The notes beneath the pieces are model-generated. The model did no database searches. It saw only the letters and a list, made by a program, of their open reading frames with translations, and was not told the origin of the DNA. The translations under genes and the position numbers were made by a program. A DNA stretch of 64,000 nt from an uncultured Campylobacter sp. (GTDB taxonomy: Bacteria > Campylobacterota > Campylobacteria > Campylobacterales > Campylobacteraceae): NCBI RefSeq assembly GCF_937997535.1, contig NZ_CALKTT010000003.1, positions 27,865-91,864 on the forward strand, read 5' to 3'. Below, piece after piece: positions 45,207 to 53,770 of this stretch. The number at the start of each line of letters is the position of its first letter. Position 1 is the stretch's first letter.

Positions 45207-45410
45207 TTATAAAAAATCCGGTTTTAGCCCCTTTGCCGCACATTCGCTTAAAAACATATTGATAAGCGTTTGATACTTCGCGCCGCTCTGATCGGCAAGG
45301 GCTTTAAAATATTCGATCGTCTCGGCGTCTAAATTTATGCTGATCTGCTTTTTGAGCTTTTTTACATACGGATTTTTAACCGATTTGCTAAAATCATACT
45401 CTTTTTTCAT
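45207..45410 (-). CDS. brnA: BrnA-type antitoxin
   Basis: 67 residues. A C-terminal ribbon-helix-helix-like part (KKQISINLDAETIEYFKALADQSG) and length match BrnA-type antitoxins. It follows the BrnT toxin gene with a 4-base overlap. It should bind the toxin and the operon promoter. Confidence 0.82.
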   Translation of the reverse strand: MKKEYDFSKSVKNPYVKKLKKQISINLDAETIEYFKALADQSGAKYQTLINMFLSECAAKGLKPDFL

Positions 45411-45697
45411 CGTAACTCCTCGTACTGCTTGGTTTCGCGAGCGGTGGCCTTGCGCGCCGATATGATTCTGATGACCTCGTCCTTTTCACGGTAGCAATGC
45501 GCCACGACGAGAATTCTCGCTCGCGCGCTCATACCTAAAATGATAAATCGCTCCTCGTCTTCCGAATGCTCATCGTCGAATATCACGCGCGCAAACTCGT
45601 CGGCGAAGACGCTTTTTGCTTCGCCAAAGCTTACGCCGTGTTTGGCTAAATTGATCTCGGCCTTGCGCTTATCGAAGGTAAATTTTATATATTTCAT
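45407..45697 (-). CDS. brnT: BrnT-type ribonuclease toxin
   Basis: 96 residues with the BrnT pattern: FTFDKRKAEINLAKHGVSFGEAKSVF, then a D-E-rich stretch, RFIILGMSARARILVVAH and RIISARKATARETKQYEEL. BrnT is a RelE-fold ribonuclease. A TATAAT-like box lies in the AT-rich run directly upstream of its start. The gene pair faces the HigBA pair. Confidence 0.87.
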   Translation of the reverse strand: MKYIKFTFDKRKAEINLAKHGVSFGEAKSVFADEFARVIFDDEHSEDEERFIILGMSARARILVVAHCYREKDEVIRIISARKATARETKQYEELR

Positions 45698-45812
45698 AAT
45701 TATATTATATAGATTTTTACTTATAGGAAGCTTATGTAATCGCTTCGGATTAGCTAGCGCAAAATTTTAAAATGAATTTTTATTTGTAAATTTCATATGC
45801 AAATAAATTTAA

Positions 45813-46151
45813 TTATTTTCGGTCAGTTTCGTTTGGATCTGCTTTTTTTCTGTCTTTATTAAACCATTGAGGCAAAATAGCGATTATCGTCACGATGATA
45901 CTCCCGCCGGCTATCCAATAATAATCTTTGTAAATGCTATAAAATAAAGAGCCGACCAGGGACAAAATAATAATTGTGGCAAAAATTTGTCCCCTTAGAT
46001 TAAACTTTACAATCTGCGGCGCCTCCTGCGCTCTTAAGCTCTGCTCCTTCTCTTCGACGGCTAAAATTCTATCCTCGATTTCATGCCTATGCTTCTGATC
46101 ATTTTCTAGGTATTGCATAGCCCTTTCCGCGTAATCGGGATCCTTTTGCAA
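45813..46151 (-). CDS. DUF2335 membrane protein
   Basis: 112 residues. Helical N-terminal part, then two hydrophobic segments (IFATIIILSLVGSLFYSIY and YWIAGGSIIVTIIAIL), as in DUF2335 proteins. The start given is a TTG: no ATG occurs in frame, and the frame stays open for about 17 codons further upstream, so the true N-terminus is uncertain. Function unknown; common in prophages. Confidence 0.65.
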   Translation of the reverse strand: MQKDPDYAERAMQYLENDQKHRHEIEDRILAVEEKEQSLRAQEAPQIVKFNLRGQIFATIIILSLVGSLFYSIYKDYYWIAGGSIIVTIIAILPQWFNKDRKKADPNETDRK

Positions 46152-46233
46152 AATCTGGTTGAGTTCCGAAGGGATAACATTTATATTTAAATTTTGCTAA
46201 ACTGCCTTATCTATGTAGTTTTGAATCGGCTGG

Positions 46234-46437
46234 CTATTTATTGCCTGCGGATGATTGCTTCTTGGATTTTTTCTCTTTGATCTGCTCTTCGCCATATCTT
46301 TTCTCTAGCTCTTTTATTCTCTTTTTGTATATTCTCCTTGATAGGTCGCCCGCCCTATAGATCATATCGCTTTCAAGCGGGAAGGTGGTAAAAGCATTTC
46401 TAAATCCTGAAGCAATATATCTTAATGTCTCGCCCAT
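46234..46437 (-). CDS. small unknown phage protein
   Basis: 67 residues, basic, with a helical lysine-rich C-terminus (KKRIKELEKRYGEEQIKEKK). A ribosome-binding AAAGGAT lies before the ATG. Between the DUF2335 gene and a secreted-protein gene. No family recognised. Confidence 0.55.
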   Translation of the reverse strand: MGETLRYIASGFRNAFTTFPLESDMIYRAGDLSRRIYKKRIKELEKRYGEEQIKEKKSKKQSSAGNK

Positions 46438-46534
46438 CTTTCATCCTTTCTTGAAATTTTATTATGGAAAGTAATTTTACCAAAAAATCCTTAACCTTCG
46501 GTCGTTTTTGTAAATTTCCTCTTGTCGCTAAACG

Positions 46535-46777
46535 TCAGCCCCTTTTGGTTCTATAGCTCTTTGTTTTATAGGGGCTTTTGCTTCCCCTTTTTCCGGTGTA
46601 GGGATTGCGGTTTCCCTTCGTAGAGTAGTTATTGAACCTGCTGCTATCTTTGTAGCTTCTGTGATGCGACATCACGTGGGTGCCATTTCTCTTTGTATAG
46701 CCGCCCACCCGCTGTGCCGCATCCATACCGGTCGCAGCAAACATGCAAAAAATAAAAAGCAAAAATAGCTTTTTCAT
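46535..46777 (-). CDS. small secreted basic protein
   Basis: 80 residues: a cleavable signal peptide (KLFLLFIFCMFAATGMDA) then a short basic, Gly/Tyr/Asn-rich mature part with RNGTHVMSHHRSYKD and NPYTGKRGSK. This NPYTG-type pattern occurs in many small secreted bacterial proteins of unknown function. AAAGGAT precedes the ATG. Confidence 0.7.
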   Translation of the reverse strand: MKKLFLLFIFCMFAATGMDAAQRVGGYTKRNGTHVMSHHRSYKDSSRFNNYSTKGNRNPYTGKRGSKSPYKTKSYRTKRG

Positions 46778-46799
46778 ATTCCATCCTTTGTAAAAATTT

Positions 46800-47096
46800 T
46801 TATTGATTTTTTTCTTTCATAAATAGAGCCAAAATAGATATACCGAAAATAAAAAGCCATACACTTATAGCGATCTCTCCGTGAATCGTGAGCTTATCAA
46901 GTTTATAATATTCAAGCCCCGCAAACCATAAATGCTGAATAGGCCATATAAACGGGATACCGCTAACAAGACCACCTATAACTGCGGCAATAATGCTATC
47001 GTAGATTTTATACATTCCGATTATAGTATTTATGGCGCCTATTAGATGTGCAATAACTATGCCGATGCCGTTTAAAGCCAGAATAACCTGTTTCAT
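46800..47096 (-). CDS. small multi-pass membrane protein
   Basis: 98 residues with about three membrane segments (VILALNGIGIVIAHLIGAI, IIAAVIGGLVSGIPFIW, IAISVWLFIFGISILALF). Overlaps the preceding secreted-protein gene by 4 bases, so the two are probably co-translated. A role in lysogenic conversion or superinfection exclusion is conceivable but not shown. Confidence 0.65.
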   Translation of the reverse strand: MKQVILALNGIGIVIAHLIGAINTIIGMYKIYDSIIAAVIGGLVSGIPFIWPIQHLWFAGLEYYKLDKLTIHGEIAISVWLFIFGISILALFMKEKNQ

Positions 47097-47578
47097 TTTT
47101 TATCCTCTTGTTTTGGGGTTTTTATAGTTGAAATATCTATGCTTTCAGTATCCACTTTATTTTGTCCAGTAATATATCGAACCAATATTTTTTTGCCCTC
47201 TATTAGTTGCTTTTGTTGAGCTGGGCTTATAAAAAAAGATGCCCTAGTGTTTTTCCCGTAATATCCGGACATTATCTCGGCATCTACATCAAAGAATTTA
47301 TTTTTATCGATCCTTATCCTTATTGTTTGATAACCAAAATTTCCTTTTGTGTATTCAACAAGAAATCCTTCTATGTTATCGGATATTATGATATACATAT
47401 CGGTTTTTTGTGGACGTAGCTCTTTTTTCGCATGAAAAACGTTTATATTAAAAGGCGCGCTCCCGCAGTTTGTCCAATGGAATTTTTCATCGGTCATTTT
47501 ATCTGCGCTCTCGTATAGCTTGCATTCTGCAAAGACAAAATTTAGCATCACGCATAAAACCAAAGCAATCTTTTTCAT
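47093..47578 (-). CDS. exported protein of unknown function
   Basis: 161 residues with a signal peptide (KKIALVLCVMLNFVFAECK) and a beta-rich mature part. In-frame start ATG follows a short gap after the repressor gene. No recognised family. Probably expressed from the prophage along with its membrane partner. Confidence 0.65.
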   Translation of the reverse strand: MKKIALVLCVMLNFVFAECKLYESADKMTDEKFHWTNCGSAPFNINVFHAKKELRPQKTDMYIIISDNIEGFLVEYTKGNFGYQTIRIRIDKNKFFDVDAEIMSGYYGKNTRASFFISPAQQKQLIEGKKILVRYITGQNKVDTESIDISTIKTPKQEDKK

Positions 47579-47593
47579 TTTTATACTCTCTTA

Positions 47594-48298
47594 TTACTCA
47601 AATTTCGATAGGCTTTTAATTTTTTTTAATCGCTGCAAGGCCCCTTCTTTAAATTCTCTATTTGCATAAGTAAGCATATAGATAAGTTCAATATCAATAC
47701 TTGGACCTAGAAATTCATGGATATTGCTTCCAAATTTAACAAAAGCAAAATCTTTATCCATATCTCGCCCTCCAAAACTAAGCGATAAATCATGCATCTT
47801 TCTTTCGATTTCGTGTGCTGCAGCAAGTATGTTTTGCGGAATTTTTCCACTTTTTTGTATCTCTCTAAGTTTACTCAAATCTATTTGAAATACTTTTGTA
47901 AACTCGTCGTTTGTTCTTATAGCAAGGCGCTCTTTTATATCGTCTATATCCTCGTATTCATTATTCGGATCTCTCTCTATCAGATACCTTGCCGTCTGCA
48001 CGTCTTCGCTCTGTGCGCGCTTTAGCACTTCTTTAGGATCCATAATAAACCTAGCGTTATAGTTCCCGCCTTTTATGTTGTTGCCATTTATAAAGTATCC
48101 GCTAGATCCGTTTATATTCATACTTACGTTTTTCGGAAATTGTAGCTCTATTATCCTACGCCATTTTTGCGGGATAGTTTTTCTACTTATCCATCTGTCT
48201 ATTGATCCTTTCGAGGTATTTAATGCCACCGCCAGCTCTTCATCGGTTTTTAACCTTAGACGAAATTTTAAATCGTCCAATTCCTCTCTCACCGTCAT
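47594..48298 (-). CDS. CI-like phage repressor
   Basis: 234 residues. The N-terminal helix-turn-helix (about 5-45, LKTDEELAVALNTSKGSIDRWISRKTIP) is of the phage CI-repressor type. An Asn/Gly-rich bridge follows (NINGSSGYFINGNN), then a second HTH-like part near 120-165, and a C-terminal domain that is not a LexA-type protease. Divergent from the early operon and separated from it by a palindromic operator. Probably keeps the prophage silent; loss of a protease domain means induction may need an antirepressor. Confidence 0.75.
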   Translation of the reverse strand: MTVREELDDLKFRLRLKTDEELAVALNTSKGSIDRWISRKTIPQKWRRIIELQFPKNVSMNINGSSGYFINGNNIKGGNYNARFIMDPKEVLKRAQSEDVQTARYLIERDPNNEYEDIDDIKERLAIRTNDEFTKVFQIDLSKLREIQKSGKIPQNILAAAHEIERKMHDLSLSFGGRDMDKDFAFVKFGSNIHEFLGPSIDIELIYMLTYANREFKEGALQRLKKIKSLSKFE

Positions 48299-48332
48299 TT
48301 AATGCTCCTTTATAAAAAAGTTATAAAAATAC

Positions 48333-48362
48333 TTGACATTTATATAACTTTTGTTATATAAT
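48333..48362 (+). promoter_or_regulatory. early promoter with a perfect 22-bp operator
   Basis: TTGACA (48333-48338), an 18-base spacer and TATAAT (48357-48362). A perfect palindrome with arms TTATATAAC and GTTATATAA around TTTT fills 48340-48361. The -35, spacer and -10 of the rightward promoter are thus inside the palindrome. A related half-site GTTATA lies at 48320-48325, toward the repressor gene. Confidence 0.75.
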
Positions 48363-48449
48363 TAATGCAGAAAATTAAGAAAAATGGTTTTCTTTTTTCA
48401 GGACAAAATCGCTTAATTATATCAAATCTTTGCGTAAAAGGAGTTGAAA

Positions 48450-48695
48450 ATGCGCAAGAGTATCGATTTCTACTCTATCGGGGATCGATTGGATCTGATG
48501 AGAAGACTTACAAATCAGAGCCTAAAAGACGTGATGCTTTTTTTAGACACATCCAAATTTATCTATAAAAAGGTTCGCTTCGGCGAGAAGCTTATCCCTT
48601 TTGAGTGGGTTATGCGATTTGTCGAAAGATATGGCTTCAGCAGGGATTGGATATACACGGGCGACGGCGAAATTTTTGAGCCGGTTCGCAGGTAA
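48450..48695 (+). CDS. small Cro/CI-like phage regulator
   Basis: 81 residues; a CI-type HTH fold is suggested by KFIYKKVRFGEKLIPFEWVMRFVERYG and FSRDWIYTGDGEIFEP, the pattern of phage repressor N-terminal domains. AAGGAG is six bases from the ATG. First gene of the rightward early operon, so a Cro-like role is likely. Confidence 0.65.
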   Translation: MRKSIDFYSIGDRLDLMRRLTNQSLKDVMLFLDTSKFIYKKVRFGEKLIPFEWVMRFVERYGFSRDWIYTGDGEIFEPVRR

Positions 48696-48718
48696 TTCAT
48701 AAGAAAAGAGGGTTTATC

Positions 48719-49291
48719 GTGAGTGAAGTAAGTGAAATTTTAACAAGAGCGCGCTTCTTTGCCGGCGTTAAGACCGATGCAGAGCTTAGCACCCTTTTAA
48801 AAATTCCATACGGAACGCTAATCGGCTGGAAGACTAGGAAGAATATCCCAGAAAGCAGGATCGCGCAGATGGCGCTAATCCTCGGCATACGTCGAGATAC
48901 GCTAATTCCTGCGAACAAAGAGATAGAAATCCCACATTCGTGTGAAGGCTGCTGCGGCAGCTGTAATAACAAACCTTCAAACAAAACAAAAGCGCCCAAA
49001 GAGCCTGAACTAAAAGTGTCAAAACATTACGTCCTACTTAGCACCCTTAGCACCCCGGCGCAAAGAGCCGAGGCGGTGCGGCTTGATAACTCCCTAAAAC
49101 TCGGCGAGTTTTGCGAGCTGCTTCACACTTCGCGCCACCTCTACAACCGGGCGAAAGATGGACAATACCCTTTCTTGCTCGAATGGGCGTATTCGCTTAA
49201 AGAAAATTTGCACGTCAATATCGATTGGCTCAAAAGCGGCGTCGGTCCGATCTATGAGATCGAATTTACTGAGGATATGAAAATTTTATAG
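48719..49291 (+). CDS. double HTH CI-type phage regulator
   Basis: 190 residues with two helix-turn-helix domains of the same family as the repressor: residues about 4-60 (VKTDAELSTLLKIPYGTLIGWKTRKNIP) and about 110-180 (LKLGEFCELLHTSRHLYNRAKDGQ then NIDWLKSGVGPI). A Cys-rich CEGCCGSC linker joins them. Starts with GTG; the frame begins there. Function, for example second regulator or antirepressor, is inferred. Confidence 0.65.
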   Translation: MSEVSEILTRARFFAGVKTDAELSTLLKIPYGTLIGWKTRKNIPESRIAQMALILGIRRDTLIPANKEIEIPHSCEGCCGSCNNKPSNKTKAPKEPELKVSKHYVLLSTLSTPAQRAEAVRLDNSLKLGEFCELLHTSRHLYNRAKDGQYPFLLEWAYSLKENLHVNIDWLKSGVGPIYEIEFTEDMKIL

Positions 49292-49301
49292 GGGGCGGGA
49301 T

Positions 49302-49415
49302 ATGTTAGAGGCTTTTTTTGAAATGGGCTTTGCGGATTGGGCGGTAGCCCTGCTTTGCCTTGCCCTTTTAGAGCTTATCGGATACGCGCTTTACAAGCAG
49401 GGCGGCGGGCTATGA
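49302..49415 (+). CDS. tiny membrane protein
   Basis: 37 residues, MLEAFFEMGFADWAVALLC then a hydrophobic segment, ending GGGL. Preceded by GGGGGCGGG-like sequence and coupled to the next gene by ATGA. One membrane segment. Too short for most gene finders; the coupling supports it. Confidence 0.5.
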   Translation: MLEAFFEMGFADWAVALLCLALLELIGYALYKQGGGL

Positions 49416-49795
49416 GAGAGTTTATGTCCCTAGAGTCCGCTTGCGCTACCTACGAAACCCCGCGCAAGGCCCTGCAAAACCTATCCTATTTCGACCGAAG
49501 GACCGGGCGCGACGATAGATTTTATAGGCAAGATGGGCATCTCTATGTTAGACAAAACTACAAATGTCCTCATTTTGACGACATCGCAGAGCTTTATTAC
49601 AGAGCCTTAGAGTGCGCCGATAGCGAAAAAGAGATAGCCAAATTTATATCTCGCCGCACCGGCAAAAACATCAATGCGGTTTATTTTTATTTCAGAAATT
49701 TCAAGTTCAAAAACCCTGACTTCGCCCGTATCGTAGCAAAGCTTCTCGGGATTTTTATAAGGCAAAACAATCTATTCGCGGAAGTGGGATATTAG
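49412..49795 (+). CDS. phage protein before the primase, unknown
   Basis: 127 residues, no recognised family. The chosen ATG overlaps the stop of the tiny membrane protein. The protein is basic and aromatic-rich (LYVRQNYKCPHFDDIAELYYRALEC). It immediately precedes the primase gene (stop 1 base before it), so a replication role is possible. Confidence 0.6.
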   Translation: MREFMSLESACATYETPRKALQNLSYFDRRTGRDDRFYRQDGHLYVRQNYKCPHFDDIAELYYRALECADSEKEIAKFISRRTGKNINAVYFYFRNFKFKNPDFARIVAKLLGIFIRQNNLFAEVGY

Positions 49796-49796
49796 C

Positions 49797-52724
49797 ATGG
49801 ATAATATATTTCAGACGATAAGAGAGACGATAGACAAAGAGCAGTTTAGAGATTATATAAGCTCAAAATACGGCATAGAGTTTAAGGGCCGCACGGCTAA
49901 CGGATTCTGCCCTTTTCACGATCACGATCACGACACGCCGAGCCTCGGCGTCGCAAACGGCAAGAGCGGCGGGGCTTTCTTTCACTGCTTCGCCTGCGGA
50001 GCTAGCGGCGATATCGTGAGATTTACGGAGATGAAAGAGAGTATCCCTCCGCTTGATGCCGCCGCTGCTGTGTGCGAATACTTCGGCATCCCGCACAATA
50101 TCAAAAAGGGCGAACTCAGCGAGGAGCAAAAGGCGCAGATCGAGGCTAGAGCAAAGCTTTTGCAGGAGCAAAACGAAGCCCGCGCAAAATCGGACGCCGC
50201 CAAGAGGGCCGCCGCCGAAAAAAGGATGCGAGCTCGCATTGCGTCCATCGCGCCGGAGCTTGTTTCAAATTTTGAAGCCATAAGACCGACGCTCATAGAA
50301 AACGGGCTGCGCGGGATTTTCGTAAACTACGAAGCCCCTACCTTTCTGACCTACTCCAAAGACGCGATAGGATATTCGAACGAGCATCAAAGCATAGCGA
50401 TCATCATTCGCGACGAGCGAGGCGTGCCGCTAAATATCAAATACCGAGAAAAATTTGCTTGGGATGCCAAGACTCGCGCTATAAGCTCCGAGCGTATGAG
50501 CGGCAAATGGATAGGCGAGAGCGGAGCCGCTGCGGCGCCGTTTCCGATTAGATATTTTTTAGATAACCCGGACGATCGCGTCATCGTCTGCGAGGGCGAA
50601 AAAGATGCCTTGAATTTGATGAGCTTCAACGTAAACGCCCTAACTTTGGGCGGCGCGGGGAGTAGATGGGACGAGTATCTGGAGCTGCTGCGCGGCAAGG
50701 ACGTCTATATCTGGTTCGACCACGACGAAGCGGGATATGAAAACGCGATCAAAAGATATTATGAGATCAAGCCCGTAGCGCGAAACACCCATATCGTGCT
50801 GTTTTATATGCTCGAAAAAGATCTGAATAAAAAATATGACATCAGCGATTGGCTCTACAACCATACCTCAAAGATCACAAATGACAATATGTTTGATCTA
50901 CTGGCGTTTAGTTGTTTCGAGCCGACAAATATCGTGATCGATGAAATTTGTGATTACTTTCCGAATTTGCGCGAGAAGCTGGCGCCCTTCCGACGCGGAA
51001 AGATCGTGCATTATTTCGATGAAATTTTTGACGAGTTTCTGCTAACCGATAAGAACGGCAACTGCGTCAATATATTCACCGTCAGGGGCGAATTGGACGA
51101 ACCCTACATCAATACTATCCTAAAAAACGCCAAGGCGCTCAAGAAGTCGGATAGCGATACCTACGAAAGGATCAAGAGAGCTTTTTTCGACGGCGCGCTC
51201 ATAGGCGAGATCGCCCAAAAAGATTGGGATAAGTATAGCGCGACGTTTGACAAACTACTTCAGATAAACAAGACCGTGCTTACGAATTATCACCAAACTC
51301 ACATCGTGGATATGGTGGAGAGTTTCCTTGCTTCGGTAGAGAAGCTCGGATATCCTTTCGCACAATACAAAGGCGAGCTGTATTTTTGGACGAAAACGCA
51401 CTACGCTAGGGTCGATCTGCGCGTGTTAAATCACTTCCTACAAGAGTATTGGATGCCGAGGGCTTGCGTGGACGTGAAGAAAAAGAGCGTGGATAACTCC
51501 ACGAAGATCATTGAAAATTTACTTAACAAAGCCCACCCACTCGATACGCTCAAGCGCGACGAGCAGAGGCGGGTTATAAATTTAACCAACGGCACAATCT
51601 TTATTTCCAAATACGGGAATATCACCTTTAAATCGCGCCACGAAAAGGGCGACGGCGCGCTTAATATTTTGGATTTTGCATACGATAAAAACGCCGCTTG
51701 CCCGAAATGGAATAGATTTCTGCGCCAAATTTTAGCAGACAAGGACGACATCAAGACCTTGATGGAGTTTATCGGATACTGCTTTCTGCCGAGCCACGAA
51801 TTTGAAAGCTTTCTGTTTTTATACGGCAAAAGCGGCGCCAACGGCAAGAGCGTTATCTTAGATACCATTCGCAACTTTTTTGGCGAAGACAACGTCTCAA
51901 GCCTCCAGCTTCAGCAGTTTGAGGGACATCAGCTTTACGGGCTTAGCAATAAGCTCATCAATATTGGAACCGAGATCGACAAGAATGGCACCGACAAAGG
52001 GCAACTTGCAAATTTAAAGGCTCTTGTGTCTACGAAGGACAGTATTATGATAAATCCAAAAAACGAAAAGCCTTTTAATCTCTTGCCGAATGAAAAGCCC
52101 AAACTCGCTTTTTCGGGAAACGCCAAGCCTAAGCAGGGTGTGGATAACGCAACGCTTCGCAGGATGGTGCTTATCAGCTTCGATAAGGAGATCAAAGACG
52201 GGCAAAAGATTAGAGGGCTTAGCGACCGCTTTAACGACGAGATGGCAGGGATTTTCAACCTTGCTCTTTCCGGGCTTATGAGGCTCGTAAAGCAGGGCAA
52301 ATTTACCCGCTCCAAGCGAATGCTAAGCGAGCTTGAGGAATATAGGGACGACGTCAATCCTATGAGGGCTTTTGTAAGAGATGCCGTCATCCCCGATGAA
52401 AACTATTTCGTGCCGAATAAATACCTCTATATCCTCTACAAGACATACATCGAGGACAAGGGCGGCACCCCGCAGAAAGAGAAAAATTTCTATGCAAATT
52501 TTATAGATGAGTGCACGATAAAGAATATCAAGGTTACGCGCGGAAGAAGACGGATGCCTTATCCTTTGGTGGGGCTGAGTGGCGATAGGCCTCATTGCGT
52601 ATTCGGAATCCGGGCGAATGAAAATTTGGACTTTAACAAAATCAACGTGGACGGCAGTTTTATAGAAATCGGCGCCCTAAGCGAATATCAAATCGGAGGG
52701 GCAAGAAGCGATGATGAAGAATAA
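49797..52724 (+). CDS. phage primase-helicase, D5/P4 alpha type
   Basis: 975 residues with three parts. Zinc finger: C38, H41, C64, C67 (GFCPFHDH and HCFACGASGD). TOPRIM primase: RVIVCEGEKDALNLMS and VYIWFDHDEAGYEN (about 258-330). SF3 helicase: LYGKSGANGKSVILD (about 675-690) with later PKLAFSGNAKPK. Synthesises primers and unwinds DNA at the phage origin. Directly followed by GGGAC repeats and an AT-rich island, which fits an origin. No unusual interruption. Confidence 0.92.
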   Translation: MDNIFQTIRETIDKEQFRDYISSKYGIEFKGRTANGFCPFHDHDHDTPSLGVANGKSGGAFFHCFACGASGDIVRFTEMKESIPPLDAAAAVCEYFGIPHNIKKGELSEEQKAQIEARAKLLQEQNEARAKSDAAKRAAAEKRMRARIASIAPELVSNFEAIRPTLIENGLRGIFVNYEAPTFLTYSKDAIGYSNEHQSIAIIIRDERGVPLNIKYREKFAWDAKTRAISSERMSGKWIGESGAAAAPFPIRYFLDNPDDRVIVCEGEKDALNLMSFNVNALTLGGAGSRWDEYLELLRGKDVYIWFDHDEAGYENAIKRYYEIKPVARNTHIVLFYMLEKDLNKKYDISDWLYNHTSKITNDNMFDLLAFSCFEPTNIVIDEICDYFPNLREKLAPFRRGKIVHYFDEIFDEFLLTDKNGNCVNIFTVRGELDEPYINTILKNAKALKKSDSDTYERIKRAFFDGALIGEIAQKDWDKYSATFDKLLQINKTVLTNYHQTHIVDMVESFLASVEKLGYPFAQYKGELYFWTKTHYARVDLRVLNHFLQEYWMPRACVDVKKKSVDNSTKIIENLLNKAHPLDTLKRDEQRRVINLTNGTIFISKYGNITFKSRHEKGDGALNILDFAYDKNAACPKWNRFLRQILADKDDIKTLMEFIGYCFLPSHEFESFLFLYGKSGANGKSVILDTIRNFFGEDNVSSLQLQQFEGHQLYGLSNKLINIGTEIDKNGTDKGQLANLKALVSTKDSIMINPKNEKPFNLLPNEKPKLAFSGNAKPKQGVDNATLRRMVLISFDKEIKDGQKIRGLSDRFNDEMAGIFNLALSGLMRLVKQGKFTRSKRMLSELEEYRDDVNPMRAFVRDAVIPDENYFVPNKYLYILYKTYIEDKGGTPQKEKNFYANFIDECTIKNIKVTRGRRRMPYPLVGLSGDRPHCVFGIRANENLDFNKINVDGSFIEIGALSEYQIGGARSDDEE

Positions 52725-52728
52725 CCTT

Positions 52729-53099
52729 GTCCCACGATACGGGCTTTTGTCCCGCTATTGTCCCACTATCTTGATCCGATGCTGGGACGGCGAAACTGCG
52801 GTAAAATCGGCTCTGGCGGCTTGTTGTCCCAGCGTCCCAGTATTTTTGGCTATATATTCATATATTTTTATCGCTAAATTTAAACTTAATTTGCCTTTGA
52901 TTTTTAAATTTTTTTCTACCGATTATATAGGGAAAATGATGGGACAGAAAGAAAGCTTAAAGAAGCAAACAACGTTTTTTAGGATATTAACCCTTGTCCC
53001 ACGATTTGCAATCTTAAAGGGACGGAAACACCGCGAACGTCCACTATACGGGATTTTGAGCGGGACAGCATTTTTCGGCGATAGTGGGACAGCTGGGAC
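52729..53099 (+). promoter_or_regulatory. candidate phage replication origin with GGGAC iterons
   Basis: Twelve copies of GTCCC or its complement GGGAC lie in 371 bases: at 52729, 52749, 52760, 52784, 52826, 52834, 52941, 52996, 53019, 53062, 53086 and 53095. Most are part of TGGGAC/GTCCCA. A nearly pure AT stretch of about 85 bases (about 52840-52925) lies between the left and right halves. The left half is mostly GTCCC and the right half mostly GGGAC, so the set is mirrored around the AT-rich island. This is the expected look of an iteron origin with an unwinding element beside its own primase-helicase gene. Confidence 0.6.
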
Positions 53100-53132
53100 A
53101 GAAGCGAAAGAGAGGGCGCGAGAGTGGACGCT

Positions 53133-53702
53133 ATGAACGAGATACAGCAAAAAGCCTTTGACATCTATATCCAAAGCGCGAGCTTAGAGAACGACTTTAC
53201 TCCTATATCGGAGCGAGCTTTAGCCAAAAAGCTTCACGATATGGGGCTGAAAAGCTCTATGAGCGCAATAGGCAGATGGAAAAAGAAATTCGGCTGGGCA
53301 CAAGCCCTACAAAACAAAGTCACCTTGGCTATGAGCGAGGATAAACCCGTAAGAGATATGCTTCGCAACTCCAGCCTCAAGGCGGTCGTGGAAAACACCA
53401 AAGTGGATATTGAGCGAAACGATGTGCTTATGGCTAGCTCATATCAATTTTTTGAGAGCGAGGCTCGGGAAATTTTAGAAAAAAAGAGAAACGGAGAGAT
53501 TATTTCAAAAGAGGAGAGAGAGACTATGAAATTTATTGCCACGCTTAGCACAACCCGTAAGGATAAGATGCTGGATCGTATGGCGCTTATGCCGCGCGAC
53601 GCCGTAAGCGCGGATGAAATTTTATCGCGATTTAGCGCGATTTCGTTGGAGGTGGAAGATGACGCGATCGATATTGAGCCATCTGAAGCAGGCGGCGATT
53701 AG
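53133..53702 (+). CDS. phage HTH protein, possible terminase small subunit
   Basis: 189 residues. The N-terminus has a helix-turn-helix region (FTPISERALAKKLHDMGLKSSMSAIGRWKKKFGW), then a helical rest. Small-terminase proteins have this layout, and no other small-subunit candidate exists, but terL lies at the far end of the element. A replication or regulatory role is equally possible. The frame also has a GTG three codons earlier. Confidence 0.5.
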   Translation: MNEIQQKAFDIYIQSASLENDFTPISERALAKKLHDMGLKSSMSAIGRWKKKFGWAQALQNKVTLAMSEDKPVRDMLRNSSLKAVVENTKVDIERNDVLMASSYQFFESEAREILEKKRNGEIISKEERETMKFIATLSTTRKDKMLDRMALMPRDAVSADEILSRFSAISLEVEDDAIDIEPSEAGGD

Positions 53703-53760
53703 CACAGGCTTTGCGGCCTTGATGATCGCCATATACATAGTGGTACAAAATTTATTTTAA
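53659..53760 (+). CDS. tiny membrane protein overlapping the HTH gene
   Basis: 33 residues, MTRSILSHLKQAAISTGFA then a hydrophobic segment (LMIAIYIVVQNLF). GGAGG lies before the ATG. Overlaps the end of the preceding gene in another frame. Confidence 0.45.
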   Translation: MTRSILSHLKQAAISTGFAALMIAIYIVVQNLF

Positions 53761-53770
53761 GGAGAGAGAT

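Noticed and set aside
52711..53136. 141-codon plus-strand frame after the primase gene
   Set aside because: Its residues are translations of the GTCCC/GGGAC repeats and AT island; it has no ribosome-binding site and no protein-like pattern.
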